Source of the DNA: an uncultured Spirochaetales bacterium
GTDB lineage: Bacteria > Spirochaetota > Spirochaetia > Sphaerochaetales > Sphaerochaetaceae
Assembly (NCBI GenBank): GCA_949295125.1
Contig: CASFJV010000017.1
Location: 1-50,270, forward strand
Direction: 5' to 3'
Length of the DNA: 50,270 bases
Under the pieces are notes generated by a model, which ran no database searches, was not told where the DNA came from, and saw nothing but the letters and a program-made list of their open reading frames with translations. Both the position numbers and the translations under genes were made by a program. Of the stretch, positions 34,292 through 41,654 are shown in pieces (position 1 is the stretch's first letter; each line of letters begins with the position of its first letter).

Positions 34292-35026
34292 TTAATGTGC
34301 AGAAAATGGCACTTTTCTTGCCCGGACTATCAGGAATGTAGGGCGGATCAAATCACGCTCAAGGCTTGCAAATTCCATTAAAAGATCCTCATTGGGGACT
34401 GGCTCAACAACTTTTTCAACAAAAAACCCGTTAAAAGACAGAGTGCTGATTATGCTCGAGACTTTCCTGTGGTAGCTGATGACCTTCTGCTTGAACCACT
34501 TTCCTTCCCTCCTGCCCTCATCCTGGTATCCTGTGAATGCGAAATAGTCAGACTCGAAATATCCAGAGTAGCCATAGCTTGCGCTTATCAGCGGATGCAT
34601 CTGCGAAAAAAGCAGTATGCCGCCATCATTGAGCTTCATATTGATGTTTCTTACAAGACGGTCAAAATCCTCTATATAGTGGAAGACAAGGGAAGAGTAT
34701 GCAAGATCATATTTGCCTTCCAGCTCTTCAAGATGGCCAAGATCCAGCTTTCTGTAGCTTATATTTTTGCCGCTGTTTTCCTTTTCGGCCTTTGCTATCA
34801 TCAGCTCTGATGAATCCAGCCCAAGATAGGATGAAGCACCCTTTTCAATGAACTCCCTTGCGTATGCACCATAGCCGCATCCGAGATCAAGCACACTCCG
34901 CCCTATAAGAGGGGGAAGCAGCTTTTCCATCTCCGGATGCTCAAGAAGGTCGTTGTAGTTCAGCTCCTTCCTGAGCTCCATATAACGTGTGAAGAAATCT
35001 GAATTGGAAAACACATTAGCTGGCAT
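34292..35026 (-). CDS. Class I SAM-dependent methyltransferase
   Basis: A 244-residue methyltransferase with motif I VLDLGCGYGAYAREF and the acidic LGLDSSELM that follows; DLAYSSLVFHYIEDF is the motif IV region. The opening PANVFSNSDFFTRYMELR resembles a family of small-molecule methyltransferases (NDEFFxxYxELR). Substrate unknown. The ATG at 35026 lacks a Shine-Dalgarno, and TATAAT lies seven bases upstream (35034-35039), suggesting a leaderless mRNA; a longer reading would start inside the upstream terminator. It stands alone between livJ and a secreted-protein gene. Confidence 0.85.
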   Translation of the reverse strand: MPANVFSNSDFFTRYMELRKELNYNDLLEHPEMEKLLPPLIGRSVLDLGCGYGAYAREFIEKGASSYLGLDSSELMIAKAEKENSGKNISYRKLDLGHLEELEGKYDLAYSSLVFHYIEDFDRLVRNINMKLNDGGILLFSQMHPLISASYGYSGYFESDYFAFTGYQDEGRREGKWFKQKVISYHRKVSSIISTLSFNGFFVEKVVEPVPNEDLLMEFASLERDLIRPTFLIVRARKVPFSAH

Positions 35027-35040
35027 AGCCGGAATTATAA

Positions 35041-35078
35041 AAGAAAAAACGGAAAGAAGAAACAATCCTTTCCGTTTA
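35041..35078 (-). terminator. Terminator before the methyltransferase
   Basis: AAACGGAAAG (35078-35069 on minus) pairs with CTTTCCGTTT (35057-35048), followed by TTTTCTTT. It ends the secreted-protein gene, and its T-rich tail doubles as the promoter region of the methyltransferase. Confidence 0.75.
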
Positions 35079-35085
35079 AATTGAA

Positions 35086-35655
35086 TCAAAGGTAAAGAGT
35101 GAACGTCTCTCCGCAGTTCGGACATCTCACAACAACATGTGAAGGCCCCTTCACTTCAGGCCGTCCACCGTTCATTTCAACTACATCGCCCCACCTGATT
35201 TCAGTAACGCTCATTCCAGATCTTTCAAGAACAAGGCTCTCATGCACTGGAATTTTTCCAAGAGCAACAATATCTGCATTTCCTGCATAGCGCACCAGAG
35301 CATCAGCATCTGCAATTGCGGAGAGGAAAACGACAGTGCTCAAATTGCGTCCAAGCCTCCTAAGAAGCATCTCCATTGCATAGCTCTCGCATGGACGGGT
35401 GAAGATCAGAGTGGCAGAGCCGTCATAATCCGTGATTGTGAATGCCCCCTCTGCACTGTACTGTTCAATTAGAAATCCATTCCATGTCTTGAAGAAAACG
35501 TATTCATCATCAAGAGCGAACTCATTTCCACTATCATCCATCAGAATTATATCCTCCCCCATACCATCAGGAATGATCATGGAATAGCTGGATGAAAAAA
35601 CTGATGGAATTGCAATCAGGGAAAGCGCAATGGCTATCATAAGTTTCCTGAACAT
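35086..35655 (-). CDS. Secreted or membrane-anchored hypothetical protein with a C-terminal CPNC motif
   Basis: A 189-residue protein I do not recognise. A basic-hydrophobic signal peptide (FRKLMIAIALSLIAIPSVFSSS) is followed by a beta-rich domain (for example DEYVFFKTWNGFLIEQYSAEG), then a basic RRLGR segment and a C-terminal VVVRCPNCGETFTLYL with one CxxC pair. That CxxC has no partner pair, so it may bind metal with other residues or form a redox disulphide. The ATG at 35655 has GGAGG ahead. It follows the HMA gene after a gap of 37 bases and could be the end of the feo operon. Confidence 0.7.
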   Translation of the reverse strand: MFRKLMIAIALSLIAIPSVFSSSYSMIIPDGMGEDIILMDDSGNEFALDDEYVFFKTWNGFLIEQYSAEGAFTITDYDGSATLIFTRPCESYAMEMLLRRLGRNLSTVVFLSAIADADALVRYAGNADIVALGKIPVHESLVLERSGMSVTEIRWGDVVEMNGGRPEVKGPSHVVVRCPNCGETFTLYL

Positions 35656-35692
35656 AATGGCCTCCAGAGCTATTTTCTCACAGCCCTTCAGC

Positions 35693-36043
35693 TTAGGCAA
35701 GGAATTTGTATCCTGCCCTTTCCACTGCATCCCTTATTTCACTTTCACTTATTTTTCTTGTGTATCTGATGTGTGCCAGTCCGGTCTTATAGTCCACATC
35801 CGCTTTCAGTCCGTCAATCCTGTTAAGCACGTTTTCACACCTGATGGCGCAACTGGAGCAGTGCATACCGCCTATCCTGATATCCCTTTCGCCAATAACT
35901 TTTCCAGTAAGCCTTTTCTCTTTTTTCACCTCACCTGATCCGCCCTGGCAGCAGGGCCCTTCACCTTTGAAGTGCTTTACAGTTCCCTTTACTGCGAAAA
36001 TCATTATTACTAGGACAATCAGGAGAATTATGCTATCTACCAT
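35693..36043 (-). CDS. Membrane-anchored heavy-metal-associated (HMA) domain protein
   Basis: A 116-residue protein: one N-terminal membrane helix (SIILLIVLVIMIFAV), a short linker with a GPCCQGG cysteine pair, and an HMA domain (about 52-116) with the metal-binding loop GMHCSSCAIRCENVL. HMA domains hand copper, or in some cases other soft metals, between proteins. Its start lies inside the FeoB-associated gene (11-base overlap), so it belongs to the feo operon. A link to iron delivery or to keeping copper away from Feo is inferred. Confidence 0.88.
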   Translation of the reverse strand: MVDSIILLIVLVIMIFAVKGTVKHFKGEGPCCQGGSGEVKKEKRLTGKVIGERDIRIGGMHCSSCAIRCENVLNRIDGLKADVDYKTGLAHIRYTRKISESEIRDAVERAGYKFLA

Positions 36044-36218
36044 TTTCTTTTGCCTTTTTTATCAAATCATCAAAATAACTGTCACTGAAGGCTTTGCAGG
36101 ATGCACAGTCCTTGCCTGTACATCCTGTGCAAACACCCTTTTTCCTGTCGCTTCTCAGTTTCCTTATAACGAACACCATATAGGAAGCGATCAGGAAAAG
36201 AATAATGAAGTTTACCAT
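36033..36218 (-). CDS. FeoB-associated Cys-rich membrane protein
   Basis: A 61-residue protein with one N-terminal helix (FIILFLIASYMVFVI), a basic RKLRSDRKKG stretch and a cysteine cluster CTGCTGKDCASC. This is the recognised small partner that follows feoB in many anaerobes; its exact role is not settled. It starts on the feoB stop codon (TAATG). Confidence 0.88.
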   Translation of the reverse strand: MVNFIILFLIASYMVFVIRKLRSDRKKGVCTGCTGKDCASCKAFSDSYFDDLIKKAKENGR

Positions 36219-38395
36219 TATGCAACCTCAACAGATCTCTTTGTAAGGATTTTGCTGTCCTTATAGGGATCCCTTCTGAAGAGCATGTAAAGAAGAAGAG
36301 CAAGGACCACAAATGCAACAGCAGTTCCAAATCCGAAGACTCCTGAGGTAACCAGTGTTCCAATCTGGTAGACACAGAGTGTGACTGCATATGCAAACAG
36401 ATTCTGGAAGAGTATGGCAAACCAGAACCATTTCCTGCTCTTCAGCTGCTCTGCCATAGTGGCAATGGCTGCAAGGCATGGGGAGTCAAGGAGATTGAAA
36501 AGGAGGAAAGAGAATGCGGCAACTGCACTTGGGAACCATGCGGCAACACCTGAAGCGACAGTAACTGCATCCTCAGTATCCCCTGCCACATTTGCAAGTA
36601 CTCCCATTGTAGATACAATTGCTTCCTTTGCACTGAATCCGGACAGGGATGCTGCAACAGCCTGCCAGGAGCCAAAGCCAAGAGGAGCAAAGAGAGGTGC
36701 AATCAATCCACCGATAGCGGCAAGGAGGCTGTCCGCACTATCCTCAACCATGCCAAATCCGCCTTCAGCAAATCCAAAACCAGAGAGGAACCACATAATG
36801 ACACAGGCCAGGAACAGTATGGTTCCAGCTTTTACGATAAATCCCTTCAGGCGTTCCCACACGTGCAGAAGGACGTTCTTCACGCTTGGAATATGGTACT
36901 CAGGAAGTTCCATTACAAATGGAGCCGGCTTTCCTGAAAATGGCTTGGTCTTCTTCAGCATGATTGCAGAAATGAGGACTGCAAGAATTCCAATGAAATA
37001 CATCATAGGTGCAACCATTCCGCCAGCTTTATAGCTTCCGCTGATCTTGGATGCCATTACTCCGCCCATGAGCGCAATTACCGGAAGCTTGGCCCCGCAT
37101 GGGATGAATGTTGCTGTCATGATCGTAAGCTTCCTGTCATTCTCCTGCTCGATTGTCTTGCTTGCCATGATACCGGGAATTCCGCATCCAGATGAGATTA
37201 AAAGAGGAATGAAGCTCTTTCCGGAAAGGCCAAAGTGCCTGAAAATCCTGTCCATGACAAATGCGATGCGAACCATATATCCAGAATCTTCTAAAATGGA
37301 GAGAAGGAGGAAGAGTATTGCCATCTGGGGGACAAAGCCAAGAACGGCTCCAACCCCGCCGATAATTCCATCCACAACTAGCGATATAACGAAATCGCCA
37401 GCCCCAATTGCACCTAGTCCACTGGCAACGGCATCCTGTATTGCAACCACAAAGACATCATTTGTCCAGTCAGTTGTCATAGTACCGACTGTAGTAACGC
37501 TTACATAGTATACAAACCACATTACAAGGATGAAGATAGGAAGGCCGAGTATCCTGTTTGTCACGATCCTGTCGATCCTGTCGGATGGAGAGAGCTTTTC
37601 CTTTCCCTTCTTTACAGTTTTTGCAACGATGCCCTGTATGTACCTGTAGCGCTCATCAGTAATGATGCCTTCAGCATTGTCATCCTTCTCTCTCTCAAGC
37701 TTTTCCCTTTCTTCCCTGATCATTTTCATTGCATCTGCATTGATCGATATTCCAGAGAGGGCCTTCTCATCATTCTCAAAGGCTTTTACCGCATACCATC
37801 TCTTCTTCTCATCACTTGATGGAATGAAAGAGGAAATATCATCAATAGCCTTCTCTATATCTGGGCTGAAAATCCTTGAAGGGATTGCATTTTCCTTTTT
37901 CTTAGCAGCAGCAATGGCTGTGTCAATAAGTTCAGAAAGTCCCTTTTTTTTCAGTGCACTTGTCTCAATAACAGGACATCCAAGTTCCCTTGAAAGCTTG
38001 CCAGTATCGATCTTGAGACCTCTCTTTGCAATCAGGTCAGACATATTGAGTGCTATTACAACAGGAAGCCCTGTCTCAAGAAGCTGTGTAGTGAGATACA
38101 GGTTCCTTTCTATATTTGTCGCATCAACAAGGTCGATTATTGCATCAGGCCTGTCATTGAGAAGGTAATTCCTGGTTACGACCTCCTCAAGCGTATAAGG
38201 GGAAAGGGAGTAGATTCCAGGAAGGTCTGTAACTGTTACATCATCAGAGTATCTGCTGCCCTTCAGCTTCCCTTCTTTTTTCTCCACAGTGACACCAGGC
38301 CAGTTTCCAACATACTGGCTTGCCCCGGTAAGGGCATTGAACATCGTTGTCTTTCCGCAGTTCGGGTTTCCTGCCAATGCTAGCTTGATTTCCAT
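36218..38395 (-). CDS. feoB: Ferrous iron transporter FeoB
   Basis: A 725-residue protein: N-terminal GTPase with G1 GNPNCGKTT (9-17), VEKKEGKL (switch), DLPGIYSLSPY and NMSD G4-type segments, a helical GDI-like linker, then a gate domain with ten or so helices containing CGAKLPV and the characteristic SGCGIPG segment. It imports Fe2+ driven or gated by GTP. Flanked by feoA upstream and the Cys-rich and HMA genes downstream. Confidence 0.96.
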   Translation of the reverse strand: MEIKLALAGNPNCGKTTMFNALTGASQYVGNWPGVTVEKKEGKLKGSRYSDDVTVTDLPGIYSLSPYTLEEVVTRNYLLNDRPDAIIDLVDATNIERNLYLTTQLLETGLPVVIALNMSDLIAKRGLKIDTGKLSRELGCPVIETSALKKKGLSELIDTAIAAAKKKENAIPSRIFSPDIEKAIDDISSFIPSSDEKKRWYAVKAFENDEKALSGISINADAMKMIREEREKLEREKDDNAEGIITDERYRYIQGIVAKTVKKGKEKLSPSDRIDRIVTNRILGLPIFILVMWFVYYVSVTTVGTMTTDWTNDVFVVAIQDAVASGLGAIGAGDFVISLVVDGIIGGVGAVLGFVPQMAILFLLLSILEDSGYMVRIAFVMDRIFRHFGLSGKSFIPLLISSGCGIPGIMASKTIEQENDRKLTIMTATFIPCGAKLPVIALMGGVMASKISGSYKAGGMVAPMMYFIGILAVLISAIMLKKTKPFSGKPAPFVMELPEYHIPSVKNVLLHVWERLKGFIVKAGTILFLACVIMWFLSGFGFAEGGFGMVEDSADSLLAAIGGLIAPLFAPLGFGSWQAVAASLSGFSAKEAIVSTMGVLANVAGDTEDAVTVASGVAAWFPSAVAAFSFLLFNLLDSPCLAAIATMAEQLKSRKWFWFAILFQNLFAYAVTLCVYQIGTLVTSGVFGFGTAVAFVVLALLLYMLFRRDPYKDSKILTKRSVEVA

Positions 38396-38399
38396 ACTC

Positions 38400-38618
38400 T
38401 TACCTCACCTCTACGCACTCAGCGTCATTTTTCCTGAGTGAGAGCTCATAGCCCCTTACAGTTAATTCAATAGGATCTCCAAGAGGAGCGACTTTCCTGA
38501 TATAAAGTTCCGTTCCCTTAGTAAGCCCCATATCCATGATGCGGCGTTTATATGCCCCATCCCCCTCAATCTTCTCAACAGTCACTGTTGAGCCGATTTT
38601 TGCTTCGCTAAGTTTCAT
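38400..38618 (-). CDS. feoA: FeoA domain protein (copy next to feoB)
   Basis: A 72-residue SH3-like FeoA: MKLSEAKIGSTVTVEKIEGDGAYKRRIMDMGLTKG, then APLGDPIELTVRGYELSLRKNDA, the family's final strand. It is thought to regulate FeoB's GTPase. It ends four bases before feoB. The ribosome site (AGGAG) is unusually far, about ten bases, from its ATG. Confidence 0.92.
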   Translation of the reverse strand: MKLSEAKIGSTVTVEKIEGDGAYKRRIMDMGLTKGTELYIRKVAPLGDPIELTVRGYELSLRKNDAECVEVR

Positions 38619-38640
38619 ATATTTGTTTCTCCTATGCGTA

Positions 38641-38853
38641 CTAAATCAAAATGCGGCGTGCCATATCCTCATTCAAAGCAACACGCGAATCCCTGATCCT
38701 GACAATCAGTGAGCCTGAGAGCACATTAAGCACCTCGACATCAGCCCCAGCAGTAAATCCAAGGTTTCCAAGGAACCTTCTGACATCTTCAGGTCCGGAC
38801 ACTTTCCTGACCTTTACGCTCCTGCCCTTTCCGATTAATGTAAGCGGCATCAT
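38641..38853 (-). CDS. feoA: FeoA domain protein (first gene of the feo operon)
   Basis: A 70-residue FeoA paralogue: VKVRKVSGPEDVRRFLGNLGFTAGADVEVLNV, then LIVRIRDSRVALNEDMARRI. Two feoA genes before one feoB is common in spirochaetes and clostridia. Two ATGs stand in a row (38853 and 38850) after GAGGAG; the second has better spacing. It is the first gene behind the operator at 38865-38918. Confidence 0.9.
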   Translation of the reverse strand: MMPLTLIGKGRSVKVRKVSGPEDVRRFLGNLGFTAGADVEVLNVLSGSLIVRIRDSRVALNEDMARRILI

Positions 38854-38864
38854 AAACTCCTCTA

Positions 38865-38918
38865 GTGTTAGATAGCTCTAACACGGTTAGAATAAGCTAA
38901 CACTTCAACGTTAGTCAA
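38865..38918 (-). promoter_or_regulatory. feo promoter with inverted-repeat metal-regulator operator
   Basis: The minus-strand -35 TTGACT (38913-38918) and -10 TATTCT (38889-38894) are 18 bp apart. Over the -10 and start lie a perfect inverted repeat GTGTTAGA-TAGC-TCTAACAC (38865-38884) and a second GTTAG-AATAAG-CTAAC (38886-38901), with a further CGTTAG half site at 38909-38914. The TTAG/CTAA arms are like DtxR-family (IdeR/MntR/TroR) sites. Iron repression is expected; the regulator is not in the window. Confidence 0.75.
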
Positions 38919-38946
38919 TACGTTTCCTCCTGTTTCAAAAAAGATG

Positions 38947-38976
38947 TTGAATAAAAAGTGATTTCCATGATAATAC
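38947..38976 (+). promoter_or_regulatory. Putative MATE gene promoter
   Basis: TTGAAT (38947-38952) and TAATAC (38971-38976) with an 18-bp spacer. The -10 ends nine bases before the ATG at 38986 and no Shine-Dalgarno is present, so it is of the leaderless type. Confidence 0.45.
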
Positions 38977-38985
38977 CCTCTACGT

Positions 38986-40347
38986 ATGAGTAAAGCTGAG
39001 AGAGTAAATGGTATTACAGAGGGAAAAATCTCTAAGCAGCTCCTGCTGTTCTTCTTCCCTATATTATTCGGAACGTTTTTCCAGCAGTTGTACAATACTG
39101 TTGATGCAATCGTAGTGGGACAGTTCCTGGGCTCTGCCGCCCTTGCAGCCGTCGGTGGCGGAACTGGAACCGCAATCAACCTTCTTATAGGATTCTTCAC
39201 CGGACTTAGCAGCGGTGCCACTGTAGTGATAAGCCAGTACTATGGGGCTAAGGATTACAAGGACACGAAAAAGGCCATTGAGACATCCATAGTGATCGCC
39301 CTGGCCGGAGGAATTGCAATACTCATAATAGGCATCCTATTCACACGCCCTATCCTCCTTCTGATCGGCACACCTGATGACGTAATAGACCCAGCCGAAA
39401 GGTACATGAGGATATTCTTCCTTGGAAGCGTGTTCAATACCGTCTACAATATGGGAGCCGGAATTTTCAGGGCACTCGGAGATTCGAGAAAGCCGCTTTA
39501 CTTCCTTATTGTCAGCTGCGTAATCAACATCATCCTTGATGTTCTTTTCGTAGGATTCACTGACATGGGTGTTGCCGGAGCTGCAATAGCCACCATCGTA
39601 AGCCAGGCAGCCTCTGCCGTACTCGTCCTGATATACCTTGGAAAACTCGATGACGGGATAAGGCTGTCGCTCAGGAATATATCAGTTGACAGGAACATAC
39701 TCAAAAATACATTGAGAATCGGACTGCCTACAGGAATACAGTCAATACTCTATACGATCTCAAACCTTATAATACAGGCAAATGTGAACTCCTTTGGAAC
39801 AGCTACTGCGGCAGCATGGGCCGCATATGGAAAGATAGATTCTGTCTTCTGGATGAGCATCAATGCATTCGGCATTGCTGCAACCACATTTGTTGGACAG
39901 AACTATGGTGCAAAGCTGTTTGACAGGGTAAGGAAAGGCGTAAGGATTTCGATGCTTATCGGGTTCATCATGACAGTGATAATATCAGTACTGTTCCTCG
40001 CCCTTGGGGATATGAGCCTGAGGCTCTTCACATCAGATCTGGATGTTCTTGCCATTGGCGTTGAGATCCTTCTCCTCCTTGCTCCGACATGGATCACCTA
40101 TGTTCCAATTGAAATCATGAGCGGAGTTCTCAGGGGATGCGGAAAGACGCTTATTCCAACTGTGATAACAGTTATTGGAATCTGCGTCCTGAGGGCACTC
40201 TGGCTGCAGGTATTCCCAAGGATCTGGCATACGCTCACCTCAGTATTCCTCTGCTATCCAATCTCATGGATCATCACATCAGCTGCGATCCTCATATACT
40301 ATTTCTACGGAAATGTCCTTCCAAGGAAAAAGAAAGGGATTAAATAG
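38986..40347 (+). CDS. MATE family efflux transporter
   Basis: A 453-residue protein with about 12 helices: GKISKQLLLFFFPILFGTFFQQLYNTVDAIVVGQFLGSAALAAVG is the family opening, split across two conserved parts, and NMGAGIFRALGDSRKPLYF is the second. It extrudes drugs or cationic compounds using Na+ or H+. The second half repeats the first (GAKLFDRVRKGVRI and others), as normal for MATE. It has no Shine-Dalgarno. It is divergent from feo, but nothing ties it to iron. Confidence 0.93.
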   Translation: MSKAERVNGITEGKISKQLLLFFFPILFGTFFQQLYNTVDAIVVGQFLGSAALAAVGGGTGTAINLLIGFFTGLSSGATVVISQYYGAKDYKDTKKAIETSIVIALAGGIAILIIGILFTRPILLLIGTPDDVIDPAERYMRIFFLGSVFNTVYNMGAGIFRALGDSRKPLYFLIVSCVINIILDVLFVGFTDMGVAGAAIATIVSQAASAVLVLIYLGKLDDGIRLSLRNISVDRNILKNTLRIGLPTGIQSILYTISNLIIQANVNSFGTATAAAWAAYGKIDSVFWMSINAFGIAATTFVGQNYGAKLFDRVRKGVRISMLIGFIMTVIISVLFLALGDMSLRLFTSDLDVLAIGVEILLLLAPTWITYVPIEIMSGVLRGCGKTLIPTVITVIGICVLRALWLQVFPRIWHTLTSVFLCYPISWIITSAAILIYYFYGNVLPRKKKGIK

Positions 40348-40380
40348 AAAAAAGGCTCCCTTTCCTTATGGATCGGGAGC
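40348..40380 (-). terminator. Terminator of the thrA-thrC operon
   Basis: On the minus strand GCTCCC (40380-40375) pairs with GGGAGC (40360-40355), followed by CTTTTTT (40354-40348). It lies just after the thrC stop and also separates it from the convergent MATE gene. Confidence 0.8.
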
Positions 40381-40386
40381 TCAAAA

Positions 40387-41640
40387 TCAGAACAGGTCCT
40401 TATAATCGGCCTTTATCTCTGTATAGCTGCAGTCGCGGCTTATCATATCATAAAGCTTTTCAGGAATCGGGACCTCCTTTCCTATCACAGCTTCCACAAT
40501 ATTCTCAAACTTTGCCGGATGGGCAGTTGCTACCACCACTGTAGGATCATCACTGTAGAATGTCCTTCTTACATACTCAGCACATGCAGTATGAGGGCAG
40601 ATCACATAGCCTGATTCATCATAAACGTCCTTGATGGTTGTTCTGATCTTGAAATCATCAACGCTGTGGCTGCTGACATTGGCCTTGAATTCATCATAGC
40701 TCCTGAAAAGGCTGAAAAGGCGTTCCATGTTGCTCGGAGCTCCTACATCCATTGCGTTTGCAAGCGTATGGCAGCTCTTCCTTGGCCTGTACTCGCCGCT
40801 CTCAAGATAATCAGGTATTGTCCTGTTTGCATTGACAGCAAGCTCAATATGCCTTATTGGAGCTCCCATTGCCTTGGCCCAGAAGGCACCTGTGCTGTTT
40901 CCGACATTTCCGCTAGGAATGATCATGACAGGCTCTTTAGAGTATCTTGCCTGGTATATGAAGGATGCCCATACATAGTAGACGGCCTGAGGAAGGAGTC
41001 GGCCCAGGTTTATGCTGTTTGCACTTGTAAGGCCCTTAAGGGAAGGATCCATGAATGCATCCTTAACCATCTTCTGACAGTCATCAAAAGTGCCATCGAC
41101 CTCAAATGCCTCAACATTATCATCAAGGCATGTGAGCTGCCTCATCTGACGCTCACTGACCCCGCCCTTTGGGAAAAGAACCTTCACCTTTATATGCTCC
41201 CTCCTGTAGAAAGCAGAGGCCACAGCTCCTCCAGTATCGCCACTTGTCGCAACAAGTACAGTCAGGTCTTCTCCAGTCTTCCTAAGCCTGTTTTCCATGA
41301 AGTAGGCAAGGAACCTTGCACCGAAGTCCTTAAATGCGGATGTGGGGCCATAATAGAGCTCAAGGGTATCCTTACCGTTATCCTGATGGAAACTCACAGG
41401 GAAATCAAATGCCTTGCTGCATATCTCAAGCAGATCGCCTTCTGCCTCATCTCCCTCAAAATACGGCCTGAGCACCTGGTATGCCGCATATGCATATCCC
41501 TTTTCCATTGTAAAATCCTCAGGAAGGGATGGAATATGCTCCGGTACAAAAAGCCCTCCATCTGGTGCAAGCCCTTTCATTATCGCATCTGTTGCGCTGA
41601 ATTTAGTTCCTTTCTCATCACGTGTTGAAACAAAATACAT
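40387..41640 (-). CDS. thrC: Threonine synthase
   Basis: A 417-residue PLP enzyme converting phosphohomoserine to threonine. The PLP lysine is in GPTSAFKDFGARFLA; VLVATSGDTGGAVASAF and SGNVGNSTGAFWA are the other phosphate-binding loops. It opens with YFVSTRDEKGTKFSATDAIMKGLAPDGGLFVPE in the usual form. It follows thrA after 14 bases with AGGAGG; homoserine kinase (thrB) is not in the window. Confidence 0.95.
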   Translation of the reverse strand: MYFVSTRDEKGTKFSATDAIMKGLAPDGGLFVPEHIPSLPEDFTMEKGYAYAAYQVLRPYFEGDEAEGDLLEICSKAFDFPVSFHQDNGKDTLELYYGPTSAFKDFGARFLAYFMENRLRKTGEDLTVLVATSGDTGGAVASAFYRREHIKVKVLFPKGGVSERQMRQLTCLDDNVEAFEVDGTFDDCQKMVKDAFMDPSLKGLTSANSINLGRLLPQAVYYVWASFIYQARYSKEPVMIIPSGNVGNSTGAFWAKAMGAPIRHIELAVNANRTIPDYLESGEYRPRKSCHTLANAMDVGAPSNMERLFSLFRSYDEFKANVSSHSVDDFKIRTTIKDVYDESGYVICPHTACAEYVRRTFYSDDPTVVVATAHPAKFENIVEAVIGKEVPIPEKLYDMISRDCSYTEIKADYKDLF

Positions 41641-41654
41641 CTTCTTTCCTCCTC

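Noticed and set aside
38868..39221. Minus-strand 117-residue frame opposite the MATE gene
   Set aside because: It crosses the feo operator and promoter, has no ribosome site and is a shadow of the MATE gene.
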